Assembly: GCF_003429005.1 (NCBI RefSeq)
Contig: NZ_QVQV01000002.1
Coordinates: 1-64,000 of the forward strand
DNA from: Paraburkholderia sp. DHOC27
GTDB taxonomy: Bacteria; Pseudomonadota; Gammaproteobacteria; Burkholderiales; Burkholderiaceae
Direction: 5' to 3'
DNA: 64,000 nt
The position numbers were made by a program, and so were the translations under genes. This document shows, one piece after another, positions 55,585-64,000 of this stretch; the stretch's first letter is position 1; every line of letters starts with the position of its first letter. The notes below the pieces were generated by a model. It searched no databases and had not been told where the DNA came from. It saw only the letters and a list, made by a program, of their open reading frames with translations.

Positions 55585-56523
55585 ATGGACCGAATCGATG
55601 CGATGAAGGTGTTCGTCGCCACGCTGGACGAAGGCAGCCTGGCGGGCGCTGCGCGCCGCCTCGGCCGCTCGCCGGCGGCAGTGAGCCGGGCGCTGGCTTT
55701 CCTCGAGGAACACACCGGCACCGCCCTGCTGCACCGGACCACCCGCACCATCAAGCTGAGCGAGGCGGGCGAGCGCTACGCCGCGGCCTGCCGGCGCGTG
55801 CTGACCGAACTTGAAGAAGCCGATCTGCTGGTGGTGGACGAGAAGTCCGCACCGCGCGGCCTCCTGACCATCACCGCGCCGGTCGCCGCCGGTGAGGACG
55901 TGCTGCGACCCATCCTCGTCGATTTCACCGAGCGCTATCCCGAGGTGTCGATTCGTCTGCAGTTGCTCGACCGGCCCGTGAGCCTGATCGACGAAGGCAT
56001 CGACGTGGCGCTGCGCATCGCCCATTTGCCGGATTCATCGCTGATCGCGGTGCCGGTGGGAGAAGTCCGGCGGGTGGTCGCCGCTGCGCCGCGCTATCTG
56101 GCTGCGCATCCGCCCATCACCACGCCGGCCGATCTCGCCGCGCATCGCATCATCTCCATGACGCATTTCGGCCTCGATTCGTGGAGCTTCCCGCCAGGCG
56201 GCCGCACCAGCGTGCCGCTCGTCGTGCAGTTCACGCCCGGCTTTATCGTCAATACGATCCGCGCCGCCGTGGCCGAAGCGGTGGAGGCGCGCGGCGTCAC
56301 GCGGATGTTTTCCTATCACGTTGCCGAGGCGGTCGAGGCCGGCACGCTCCAGATCATCCTGAGCGACAGCGAGCACGCACCCCTCCCCGTGCATCTGCTT
56401 ACGCCACAGGGACGCCTCTCCGTGCCGAAGGTGCGCGCTTTCATCGACTTCGCGACACCGCGTCTGCGCGAACATTTCGGCCGCTTCCAGCAGATGACCC
56501 GTAGTGATCCACACGGCGATTGA
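55585..56523 (+). CDS. LysR-family transcriptional regulator (312 aa)
   Basis: HTH (FVATLDEGSLAGAARRLGRS, AVSRALAFLEEHTGTALLHR) then effector domain. Same direction as the MFS gene that starts 176 bases later; may regulate it. Confidence 0.87.
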   Translation: MDRIDAMKVFVATLDEGSLAGAARRLGRSPAAVSRALAFLEEHTGTALLHRTTRTIKLSEAGERYAAACRRVLTELEEADLLVVDEKSAPRGLLTITAPVAAGEDVLRPILVDFTERYPEVSIRLQLLDRPVSLIDEGIDVALRIAHLPDSSLIAVPVGEVRRVVAAAPRYLAAHPPITTPADLAAHRIISMTHFGLDSWSFPPGGRTSVPLVVQFTPGFIVNTIRAAVAEAVEARGVTRMFSYHVAEAVEAGTLQIILSDSEHAPLPVHLLTPQGRLSVPKVRAFIDFATPRLREHFGRFQQMTRSDPHGD

Positions 56524-56699
56524 ATCGCCCAGCGGAAGAATGTCTTCCACTTCAAGCCGATTCTCTCTTTAATCGGTTCAATCTAGACTCGTACCCTGAA
56601 GAGTGTGAAACCGGCGAGCGGCGGCCACGCCTTGATTCTGTTTGTGATCGGCGCTCGCGGTCGATCTGTTTGCTGCATAGAGGATGCGTTGAGGAAAAG

Positions 56700-57962
56700 A
56701 TGAGTCGAACCAGTGAGTCCCTGTTGCAGGCCCCGGCTATCGGCAAGCCGCGTCTGTTGAGCTACGCCGAGCGCAACGAGGATCACTGGCGACGCAATCT
56801 GGCCGTGTGCGTGTTCGGCTCGTTCACGACGCTGGTGAGTTTGAGCATGCTGCTGCCGTTTCTGCCGCTGTATGTCCGGCAGCTCGGCGTGGAAGCGCCA
56901 GGCGCGGTGATCCAGTGGTCGGGTATCGCCTTCGGCGCGACCTTCCTCGGCACCGGCCTGACCGCGCCGTTGTGGGGGCGGCTTGCCGATCGCTACGGAC
57001 GCAAGGCGATGCTGGTGCGCGCGGCCGTGGGCATGGCCATCGTGATGTCGCTGATCGGCGTGGTGCATTCGGTGCATCAACTGGTGGCGCTGCGCTTGCT
57101 GGCCGGTCTCGTCGGTGGCTATTCGTCGGCTTCAACCGTGATGGTCGGCTCGCAGGCGCCGCGTGAGCGGGCCGGCTGGGCGCTCGGCGTGCTCTCGACG
57201 GGCGCGCTTGCCGGCAATCTCATCGGCCCGCTGGTGGGTGGCTTCCTGCCCGGCTGGATCGGCATTCGCGGCACCTTTTTCGCGGGCGGCGCAATGATCG
57301 CGGTAGCGGCCTTGCTGACCATCTTCGTAGTCAAGGAAGACTTCAGTCCGGCCGATCAGGCGCTGCATCGTGCCGCCAGCAAAGCCTCCGTCACGACGCG
57401 CAAAACGAACTACGCCGTGGTGGCCGCGCTGCTCGTCACGGCGATGATGGTGCTGCTCGCCAACATGTCTATCGAGCCGATCATCACCGTGTATATCGGC
57501 AGTCTCGGCGTGCATGCCGATCATCTCACGCGCGTGGCCGGTCTCGTGATGGCCTGCTCGGCGTTCGGCAGCATGTTCACGGCGGCACGGCTCGGCGCGC
57601 TGGCTGACCGGATCGGCAGCTGGAACGTGATCATCGGCTGCCTCGTGCTCACGGGGCTCGTGATGATCCCGCAGGCCTTCGTCGTCGCATGGTGGCAACT
57701 GGCGGCGCTGCGCGTGCTGATGGGGATGACGCTCGCCGGGTTGCTGCCGTCCATCGCCAAGCTGGCGCGTCAATCGGTGGACGAAAGCAAGACCGGACAG
57801 ATGCTGGGCTATCTGCAGTCCGCGCAGTTCAGCGGCCAGGTGGTCGGGCCGGTGATCGGCGGACAGATCGGCGTGATGTTCGGACTCGACGCCGTGTTCT
57901 TCGCCACCGGCACGCTGCTGGTGGCATGCGCCGGCCTCGCGCAGTGGGCGCGAAGCCGGTAG
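56700..57962 (+). CDS. MFS multidrug efflux transporter (420 aa)
   Basis: Twelve to fourteen helices, drug:H+ antiporter type. Motif A is GRLADRYGRKAML after helix 2 (GLTAPLWGRLADRYGRK). GAGG with AAAAG lies before the ATG at 56700; the longer frame to 56520 overlaps the LysR gene. Resembles MdtG-type pumps. Likely exports small drugs or plant compounds. Confidence 0.85.
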   Translation: MSRTSESLLQAPAIGKPRLLSYAERNEDHWRRNLAVCVFGSFTTLVSLSMLLPFLPLYVRQLGVEAPGAVIQWSGIAFGATFLGTGLTAPLWGRLADRYGRKAMLVRAAVGMAIVMSLIGVVHSVHQLVALRLLAGLVGGYSSASTVMVGSQAPRERAGWALGVLSTGALAGNLIGPLVGGFLPGWIGIRGTFFAGGAMIAVAALLTIFVVKEDFSPADQALHRAASKASVTTRKTNYAVVAALLVTAMMVLLANMSIEPIITVYIGSLGVHADHLTRVAGLVMACSAFGSMFTAARLGALADRIGSWNVIIGCLVLTGLVMIPQAFVVAWWQLAALRVLMGMTLAGLLPSIAKLARQSVDESKTGQMLGYLQSAQFSGQVVGPVIGGQIGVMFGLDAVFFATGTLLVACAGLAQWARSR

Positions 57963-57990
57963 GCGTTGTAGTTGCGATGTGTTGCTATAA

Positions 57991-58022
57991 CGGTGCTCTT
58001 GCCGCCACCGCTGTGAGCACCG
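57991..58022. terminator. Stem-loop between convergent genes
   Basis: CGGTGCTC (57991-57998) and GAGCACCG (58015-58022) pair perfectly around a 16-base loop, between the MFS stop (57962) and the ATPase stop (58074). No T tract. Confidence 0.4.
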
Positions 58023-58026
58023 TCGT

Positions 58027-58050
58027 GACCATCGTCGAGACCATCGTCGA
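58027..58050. repeat. Two tandem copies of a 12-bp unit
   Basis: GACCATCGTCGA at 58027-58038 and 58039-58050, followed by GACC of a third unit. Convergent gene end. Confidence 0.5.
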
Positions 58051-58073
58051 GACCGCAACCGCAAACGCCCCAC

Positions 58074-58931
58074 TCAAAGCAGTTCAGTGACCTCTTCGAT
58101 CGAGGTCTCACTCACGGCTTTGTCCAGCACCACTTCACCGCGTGCCATTGCCACGATCCGGTCGCACGAATGAAACACGTGCTGCAGGTTGTGGCTGATG
58201 AAGATACCCGTCACGCCCTGCGCCGACAGACCGCGCACGAAGCCGATCACCTTGTCGGTCTCCTTAACCGAAAGATGATTGGTCGGCTCATCGAGAATCA
58301 GCAGCCGCGACTTGAAGTGCATCGCGCGAGCAATCGCCACGCCCTGCCGCTGACCGCCTGAGAGTTCGCCGAGCAGCGCGTCGGCGGAGCGCAGATGCAG
58401 ATCCACATTGGCGAGCGCAATCTCCGCATCGCGGCTCATGCGCGCCTGATTCATCGGCCCAATGCCGCACAGCGAAAAACGCAGCGGCTCGCGGCCAATG
58501 AACAGATTACGTGCAATGGAGAGCGTCGGCACCAGTGAGTTGTGCTGATGAATCGTCTCGATGCCAAGCTCCATCGCCTGCTTCGGCGAGCCGATCTGCA
58601 CGCGCCGCCCTTCGAACATGATCTCGCCCTCGTCGGGCCGGTGCACGCCGGAGAGAATCTTGATCAGCGTGGATTTGCCCGCGCCATTATCGCCGAGCAG
58701 TCCCACCACCTCACCGCGGCGAAAATCCAGGCTGACGCCCTTCAACGCATGCACACCCGAGTACCACTTGTGCAGATTGCGCACGCCGACCAGCACCGGC
58801 GCAGCGTGTGCACCGGCGTGTGCCTGGGTTGGCGATGCGGCGTCGGCGTGCGTGGCTAACCCGGCGGCCGGCGCGCTGAAGCCGGCAGCGAAAGAATCGG
58901 AAGCGAGTCCAGCGGAAGAGGCCCGGTTCAT
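58074..58931 (-). CDS. Sugar ABC importer ATPase, single-domain (285 aa)
   Basis: Walker A is GDNGAGKS (80-87), signature LSGGQRQGVAIARAM, Walker B LLILDEPTNHL. Residues 1-46 are an Ala-rich low-complexity extension. ATGA overlap with the permease. Serves the cluster 4 importer. Confidence 0.88.
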   Translation of the reverse strand: MNRASSAGLASDSFAAGFSAPAAGLATHADAASPTQAHAGAHAAPVLVGVRNLHKWYSGVHALKGVSLDFRRGEVVGLLGDNGAGKSTLIKILSGVHRPDEGEIMFEGRRVQIGSPKQAMELGIETIHQHNSLVPTLSIARNLFIGREPLRFSLCGIGPMNQARMSRDAEIALANVDLHLRSADALLGELSGGQRQGVAIARAMHFKSRLLILDEPTNHLSVKETDKVIGFVRGLSAQGVTGIFISHNLQHVFHSCDRIVAMARGEVVLDKAVSETSIEEVTELL

Positions 58932-59908
58932 AGTTGCACCTTCATTCGGCGCGCCGTGCGGCGCATCCATGCATTGGCGACGACCGCGATGATCGTCAGG
59001 GCGCCGACGGCGAACTTGAACCAGTTCGCGTCGACCTGGGTGAGCACGAGGCCATTGTCGATCACGCGGATCAGCAGCGCGCCGACCACCGCGCCCAGCA
59101 CGTTGCCTATCCCGCCAGACAGTGCCGTGCCGCCGATCACCGCCGCCGCGACCGCCTGCAGTTCCATGCCGTCGCCGATGGAAGGCAGCGGCGTGCCGAG
59201 CCGGAACACCTGGATCATGCCGGCGAAACCCGCCAGCATCGCGCACTGCACGAAGCAGAACAGCTTCACGCGACGCGCCGGCACCCCGCTCGACACCGAC
59301 GCCTCCAGAAAACCGCCGGTTGCCTTGATCCAGTTGCCGAGATTGGTGGCCGAGAGCAGCAACGCAGCCAGTGCGCCGATGCCGAGGAACCAGAAGAACG
59401 ACGCGCGAAACAGGCCAGCGGGACCAATGAAACGCGTGAACAGCTCGATCGGCATATGGCCGGTGGGCAGGCTCGGTGGAAAGCCGCCGCTTGCCACCAC
59501 CGTCAGCGAACGGACGATGAACAGCATGCCGAGCGTCGTGATGAAACTCGGTATGTTGAACATCAGCGTAATCACGCCGTTGGCAAGACCGATGCCGGCC
59601 GCGATCGCAAGGCCGATTGGCAGCGCGATCCAGAACGGCACGCCGGCATTCACCAGCAGCGTGATGGTCATGGGCGTCAGTGCGAATACCGAGCCCACCG
59701 ACAGATCGAACTCGCCGCAGATCATCAGCAAGGTCACGCCAATCGCCACCAGTCCCGCTTCCGGCAGCACGCCCAGAATGCCGCGCAGATTTTCGGCGCT
59801 CAGGAACGCCGACTCCGAGCGCACCTGGAAGATCGCCACCAGCACGACCAGCAGAACCACACCGGCCAGCTCCGGTTTCTGCAAATAGATTTTCAACAGC
59901 TTTTTCAC
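58928..59908 (-). CDS. Ribose-type ABC importer permease (326 aa)
   Basis: RbsC-family, with GEFDLSVGSVFALTP loop and GGTALSGGIGNVLG. GTG start at 59908 with GGAGG five bases upstream; the longer frame to 59932 is less well supported. One copy, so homodimeric. Confidence 0.88.
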   Translation of the reverse strand: MKKLLKIYLQKPELAGVVLLVVLVAIFQVRSESAFLSAENLRGILGVLPEAGLVAIGVTLLMICGEFDLSVGSVFALTPMTITLLVNAGVPFWIALPIGLAIAAGIGLANGVITLMFNIPSFITTLGMLFIVRSLTVVASGGFPPSLPTGHMPIELFTRFIGPAGLFRASFFWFLGIGALAALLLSATNLGNWIKATGGFLEASVSSGVPARRVKLFCFVQCAMLAGFAGMIQVFRLGTPLPSIGDGMELQAVAAAVIGGTALSGGIGNVLGAVVGALLIRVIDNGLVLTQVDANWFKFAVGALTIIAVVANAWMRRTARRMKVQL

Positions 59909-59979
59909 GTCAGCCTCCAGCAGTGAATGCACGCCATCCCGTCAGGACCTGCCCGTTCGCCACACACGCTACGGCCGCG

Positions 59980-61017
59980 CTAGCGCATGCCGCGCTCGGA
60001 CAGCGCCAGCACGCCCGCGGCCTGTGGCGGCGTGACGATGGCGTCGCCGGTGTTGACGTCAGCCGGTGCGAGGCCAGCCGTCTTCGCCAGATAGACTTCC
60101 ATCACCGGCAAAAAGCCCTGCATGTACGGCTGCTGATCCACTTCTGCCTGGATGTAGCCGGCCTTCATCATGTCGAGCACCTGCGGCACGATGTCGAAGC
60201 CCGCCAGCAGCACCTTGCCGGGCGGCACGCCGCGATCTTTCAGCACGTGTGCCACGGAGGCATGAAAGAAGCCCGTATCGAAGTACGCCGTGGTGTCCGG
60301 ATGTGCGGTGAGGTAAGCGCCCACGCGGTCCCCCGTCACCGACAGATCGGTGCCGGAATCAATGCGGTCCACGGTGAGCTTGCGCGTGGGGTTGGCGCGC
60401 TTCCAGTCGTCGAGGCCATCCATCACGCCCTTGGCACGTTGTTCGGACCAGTTCTGTCCTGGCGCGCTGACGCCGATCAGCACCCGCACCGGGCCGTCCT
60501 TGGGAAACTTCGCGCTCAGTTCATGCGCCAGATTGCGCCCCGCCGGCACGAAGTTCTGGCCGATGAACGCCTCGCGTTGCGCGGCGCCCGCCGCACCGCC
60601 GCTCTGGTCCACGTTGAACGCAATCACCATCACGTTCTTGCTGCGTGCGTCGTTGATCATTGGCGTGAGCGCCTTGTCGTCGACGATGGTAGTCAGGATC
60701 GCGTCAGGCTTGCGGGCGAGTGCCGTCTGGAAGTTCGAGCTTTGCTGTTCGATCGAGCCGTCGTTCTGCGTGAAGACCATCTGGCAATGCGCCTGCACTT
60801 TGGCGCAGGCATCGTCGAAGCCTTTTTTCACGGCCTGCCAGAACGAGTTGGTGGCGGCGCCATGCGTGAGCATCACGATGTTCAACGGCTGCCCCGTGTC
60901 CGCGGCCACACTGGTATTGACGAGGCCGAACAGCAACGCCGCGCCGCACGCGGCCGCCGTTATCCAGCCAGCCCGCTGGGCGCCCTGAGCGCCGGACTTG
61001 TGGGATTTCGCATTCAT
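59980..61017 (-). CDS. Periplasmic sugar-binding protein, ribose type (345 aa)
   Basis: Signal peptide ending near NTSVAAD, then PLNIVMLTHGAATNSFWQAV. AAGGAG lies seven bases before the ATG at 61017. First gene of the cluster 4 importer operon, divergent from LacI with 132 bases between starts. Confidence 0.9.
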   Translation of the reverse strand: MNAKSHKSGAQGAQRAGWITAAACGAALLFGLVNTSVAADTGQPLNIVMLTHGAATNSFWQAVKKGFDDACAKVQAHCQMVFTQNDGSIEQQSSNFQTALARKPDAILTTIVDDKALTPMINDARSKNVMVIAFNVDQSGGAAGAAQREAFIGQNFVPAGRNLAHELSAKFPKDGPVRVLIGVSAPGQNWSEQRAKGVMDGLDDWKRANPTRKLTVDRIDSGTDLSVTGDRVGAYLTAHPDTTAYFDTGFFHASVAHVLKDRGVPPGKVLLAGFDIVPQVLDMMKAGYIQAEVDQQPYMQGFLPVMEVYLAKTAGLAPADVNTGDAIVTPPQAAGVLALSERGMR

Positions 61018-61149
61018 CTCCTGACTCCTTGTGGTTATCGCGGACCATGCAGTCCACGCTTGATATCGCGCCGGTCTTGATGCGATCATGCAGCCGACGT
61101 CGTCGCCCACGCGCTCACACCCTTCACCTCTCGCGAGTCCTTCTTATCG

Positions 61150-62187
61150 ATGTCGTCCAGTTCGCAACGTAAAACCAGCATGGCGGATGTCGCCAAAGCC
61201 GCGGGCGTCAGCGAGGCCACTGTCGATCGCGTCCTCAACGGACGCGGCGGCGTGGCACGCGACAAGGAAGCGCGGGTGCTGGAGTGGGCGCGCAAGCTGA
61301 AACTCGACCGCGCGCTCGGTGCGGTGCCCGCGCGCTGGCTGCGTATCGCCATCCTCATGCAGCAGCCTGCAGCGCCCTACTTCGTGAGCCTGAAACGCGG
61401 CTTCGAACTCGCGCAGCAGTCGTTCGAGGCCCAGCGCGCCATCTGCGCGGTCACCTACTTCGACAATCTCGACCCCGCGTGCATCGTCAACACGATCCAT
61501 CGCGCCACGCAGAAGGCGGACGCGCTGGTGATGGTGGCCTACGAACATCCGGATATCAGCGCGGCAGTGCGCAAGCTGAGTCCGACCATTCCCGTGATTA
61601 CCGTGGCCAGCGATCTGCCCGGCACCGGGCGGCTCGCTTACGTCGGCATCGACAATCGCGGCGCGGGCCGGGTGGCCGGCGAGCTGATGGGACGCTTTCT
61701 CGGCGACGCCGGCGGAAAGGTGCTCGTCATCACAGGCATGCATGATTTCCTCGCGCACGAAGAGCGTGAAAACGGCTTCCGTTCGGTACTGCGACGCTGG
61801 TTTCCGCGCTGCGATATCGTCGAAACCGTCGAAAGCCTCGAACGGCCCGAACGCACCGAACGTCTGACACGTGACGCGTTTGCCCGCTATCCGGACCTGC
61901 GCGGCATCTACAACATCTCGGTTGGCGACGAGGGCATCAGCGCGGCGCTTCATGCGCTCAACCGGGCCCGCTCCACCGTGCTGATCGGCCATGAAATCAA
62001 TCAGCTTTCCCGGCGCCTGCTGATGGACGGCACGCTCGACGCCGTGATCGACCAGAACCCGGTGGCCGAGGCCATGCGTTCAGTAGAACTGATCTTGCGG
62101 CACTATCATCGGGAGCCCGGGGCGGCACCGCCTCAACAGATACCCGTTACCGTTATCCTGCGCGAGAACCTGCCGCCTGAAGAGTGA
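61150..62187 (+). CDS. LacI-family transcriptional regulator (345 aa)
   Basis: HTH SMADVAKAAGVSEATVDRVL (10-29) and the periplasmic-binding-like domain (AILMQQPAAPYFVSLKRGFE). Divergent from the cluster 4 importer, likely its regulator. Its last 35 bases overlap the end of the convergent isomerase gene. Confidence 0.88.
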   Translation: MSSSSQRKTSMADVAKAAGVSEATVDRVLNGRGGVARDKEARVLEWARKLKLDRALGAVPARWLRIAILMQQPAAPYFVSLKRGFELAQQSFEAQRAICAVTYFDNLDPACIVNTIHRATQKADALVMVAYEHPDISAAVRKLSPTIPVITVASDLPGTGRLAYVGIDNRGAGRVAGELMGRFLGDAGGKVLVITGMHDFLAHEERENGFRSVLRRWFPRCDIVETVESLERPERTERLTRDAFARYPDLRGIYNISVGDEGISAALHALNRARSTVLIGHEINQLSRRLLMDGTLDAVIDQNPVAEAMRSVELILRHYHREPGAAPPQQIPVTVILRENLPPEE

Positions 62188-63052
62188 CGGCGGCTTGCTC
62201 GCGCTCTTGACACCGCTGTTGCCAAACCTCCTGCCACACCTCACGAATCCAGTCGCGCATCAGCAGGGACTCCTGCCAGCGGTCCGTCGTATCGTTGCCG
62301 TCGCGGCCAATGATCGCGTACGGCTTCGGACCCAGTTCGCAGGTGAAGGTCAGGCTGTCGTTCGCGCCGGCACGTTCGCACCACGAGGCGAAGCCATAGC
62401 GCCACCAGTCGAGAAACAGATCAACCCACATGCGGTGCGGCGCGAACGACAACTCAATCTGTACCTGTTCGCGGCTCGCCACGCGGCCATGAAACGCCCA
62501 CGACGCATCCAGGATGCGGTGCATCAGCGCGTGATTCTCGGCTGAGACCGGCCACGCAAATTCACGTCCGACGAGGTAATGCGAAATATCGCCGAGCAGC
62601 TTGAGATCGGGCCGCGCATCGAGCAGATCGAGCGTGAAATACAGGTCGGTGGTCATGCGATCGCGATGCGTTTCGATGTACACCGGAAAGTCCACCTGTT
62701 CCGCGAGGCGCGTCCAGCCGTCGAGCAACGTCAGCGCTTCATTCAGCGTGCGTGGGCGCACATCGGGTTGCAGATCGATGTGGTGCACGCCCGATTCCGT
62801 GGCGTTTTCCAGCACCGGTTGCAGATCGTCGATGCTGCGCGGAAAGCATTGGCCTTCGGCATCGAGTCCGTGCGTCTTGCGCAACGCCGCGAGTTGCCTG
62901 ACTGCATCGCGGTGGGTGTAATCGGCGCTGACGCCGTCGAAATGCGCGTCGGCGATCATCTGCAGGTTCGCTTCGAGCGAGCGTTCGAAGCCGTCCGTGT
63001 AGCGCCGCTCCATCGCCCACATGGACTGGAACACCAGCAAGCGTTGGCTCAT
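62153..63052 (-). CDS. Sugar-phosphate isomerase/epimerase family protein (299 aa)
   Basis: TIM barrel of the xylose isomerase-like superfamily. Expected metal ligands lie in VYIETHRDR, LLGDISHYLV and TFTCELGPKP. ATG overlaps the stop of the flavoprotein in ATGA; a much longer frame to 63601 would run through that gene. Coupled to a ferredoxin-reductase-type flavoprotein, an unusual pairing. Confidence 0.8.
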   Translation of the reverse strand: MSQRLLVFQSMWAMERRYTDGFERSLEANLQMIADAHFDGVSADYTHRDAVRQLAALRKTHGLDAEGQCFPRSIDDLQPVLENATESGVHHIDLQPDVRPRTLNEALTLLDGWTRLAEQVDFPVYIETHRDRMTTDLYFTLDLLDARPDLKLLGDISHYLVGREFAWPVSAENHALMHRILDASWAFHGRVASREQVQIELSFAPHRMWVDLFLDWWRYGFASWCERAGANDSLTFTCELGPKPYAIIGRDGNDTTDRWQESLLMRDWIREVWQEVWQQRCQEREQAAVTLQAAGSRAG

Positions 63053-64000
63053 AGCGCCTCCGCCGTGAGCAGCGACTTCAGTTTCGCCGAGCGGTCCGCG
63101 AGCAGCGCGGGCTCGACACGGGCGCGGCGCGCAATCAATTCCTGTGCGACCCGTACTTCTCGCGCAATTTCCCCTGTCTGACCGACACCACTGGCGCCGA
63201 CCAGAATGCCGTCGCGATCCAGCGCAAAAAATACTCGGGATGCCGAACCAGTTTCGCGCACCACACTGGTGGTACCGAAGGCGGGCATGCCGGCAATCTG
63301 GATGGTCATGTCGTACTGGTCGGACCAGAACCACGGCACGGCGGAATAGGTCTCGCCGTATTCGAGCATGTTGCGAGCGACGACCCGCGCATGATCTTCC
63401 GCGTTCTTCCAGCATTCGAGCCGGATGCGGCGCCGGAACAGGCGGTGCGGAAACGAGCACACGTCGCCGGCCGCGAAAATGTACGGGTCGTTGGTGCGCA
63501 GCGTATCGTCGACGGCGATGCCGTCCGCCACGTCGATGCCCGCCGCTTCGGCAAGCGCGGTACGTGGCGTCACGCCGATGCCGACCACCACCGCGTCGCA
63601 TTCCACCGTCGTGCCGTCCGCGAGTTTGAGGCCGGTCACACGCGACTCACCGAGCACACGATCCACCTGCACCGCAAAGCGCACCGTTACGCCCATCTGC
63701 CGATGCCGTTCCACCAGATAACCAGCCACCACTTCCGGCACCGCCCGCATCAACGCACGCGAAGCCGCCTCGATCACCACGACTTCACAGCCGCGTGCGA
63801 TGGCAGTGGCCGCGATTTCCAGGCCGATGAAACCCGCGCCGACCACGGCGATGCGTTTGCCGGGCGCCAGTTCATCGACGATCGCCAACGCATCGGGCAC
63901 GCCGCGCAGCACATGCACGCCAGGCAGCGTCGAACCCGGCACGGTCAGGCGACGCGGTTGCGAGCCGGTGGCAATCAGCAGGCGCCGGTACGAGACCGAG
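63049..64000 (-). CDS. FAD-dependent ferredoxin reductase-type oxidoreductase (partial, 5' end beyond window)
   Basis: Transfers electrons from NAD(P)H to a ferredoxin, usually for an oxygenase. NAD motif is GAGFIGLEIA, FAD motif is FAAGDVCSFPH, and the C-terminal reductase domain begins about PWFWSDQYDM. The N-terminal FAD motif lies outside the window; the frame runs open to the window edge (LLIATGSQPRRL). Belongs to the rhodocoxin/putidaredoxin-reductase group. No ferredoxin or oxygenase is seen inside the window; they may lie beyond it. Confidence 0.85.
   Translation of the reverse strand, partial: SVSYRRLLIATGSQPRRLTVPGSTLPGVHVLRGVPDALAIVDELAPGKRIAVVGAGFIGLEIAATAIARGCEVVVIEAASRALMRAVPEVVAGYLVERHRQMGVTVRFAVQVDRVLGESRVTGLKLADGTTVECDAVVVGIGVTPRTALAEAAGIDVADGIAVDDTLRTNDPYIFAAGDVCSFPHRLFRRRIRLECWKNAEDHARVVARNMLEYGETYSAVPWFWSDQYDMTIQIAGMPAFGTTSVVRETGSASRVFFALDRDGILVGASGVGQTGEIAREVRVAQELIARRARVEPALLADRSAKLKSLLTAEAL

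Noticed and set aside
58074..59246. 390-codon extension of the ABC ATPase
   Set aside because: It would run into the permease; the ATG at 58931 in the ATGA overlap is normal for these operons.
61078..61088. TGAT-GCG-ATCA palindrome between LacI and the cluster 4 importer
   Set aside because: Four-base arms are too short to claim as an operator, though the position fits one.
62153..63601. 482-codon extension of the isomerase gene
   Set aside because: It would overlap the flavoprotein over 550 bases; ATGA overlap at 63049-63052 marks the real start.

Overview
The window looks like a replicon of a soil or rhizosphere Burkholderiaceae bacterium, most likely Paraburkholderia. The G+C is high and gene density is high. 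The proteins are of a Burkholderia type: a short-signal OmpC-like porin, many LysR, LacI, IclR and GntR regulators, and several periplasmic sugar transporters. There are no rRNA, tRNA or core housekeeping genes, which fits a secondary chromosome or a catabolic region. This taxonomic call is inference from protein character, not from a marker gene.

Layout. 417-1900: an acyl carrier protein and an acyl-CoA dehydrogenase-like protein, translationally coupled. 2041-5395: an A/T-richer insert with a solitary HTH protein, a single-span membrane protein, and a divergently transcribed 713-residue P-loop ATPase; this is the most island-like piece. 5515-10148: a stress operon read leftwards (Hsp20, a Lon paralogue, DyP peroxidase, host-attachment protein, a 65-residue protein). 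10471-21622: ordinary accessory genes (porin, secreted hydrolase, two BON proteins, MFS pump, DoxX, serine hydrolase, VOC protein, LysR/SDR pair).

21671-50379 and 58074-64000 are catabolic. Cluster 1 (21671-32958) has an IclR regulator, a ribose-type ABC importer, a MocA/IolG-type dehydrogenase, an IolE-type isomerase, an IolD-like ThDP hydrolase, an aldehyde dehydrogenase and an IlvD/Edd dehydratase. It reads as a cyclitol pathway in which the usual IolB, IolC and IolJ steps are absent and may be replaced by oxidation and dehydration. Cluster 2 (33007-39547) has a LacI regulator, a maltose-type importer without its own ATPase, and an ADP-ribosylglycohydrolase fused to beta-rich domains. Cluster 3 (41165-50379) has a GntR/FCD regulator, L-idonate 5-dehydrogenase, mannonate-dehydratase-type enolase superfamily enzyme, a complete ribose-type importer and a divergent sugar lactonase. 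Cluster 4 (58074-end) has a third ribose-type importer, a LacI regulator, an isomerase, and a ferredoxin-reductase-type flavoprotein cut by the window edge.

Between them (50506-57962) lie nitronate monooxygenase with its LysR, MmsA-type semialdehyde dehydrogenase with a divergent LysR, and a LysR/MFS pair. MmsA catalyses the last step of both valine and inositol breakdown and could serve cluster 1. Start codons were chosen mainly from Shine-Dalgarno spacing; several are GTG or TTG. Functions are assigned by recognition of family motifs only, with no database search.
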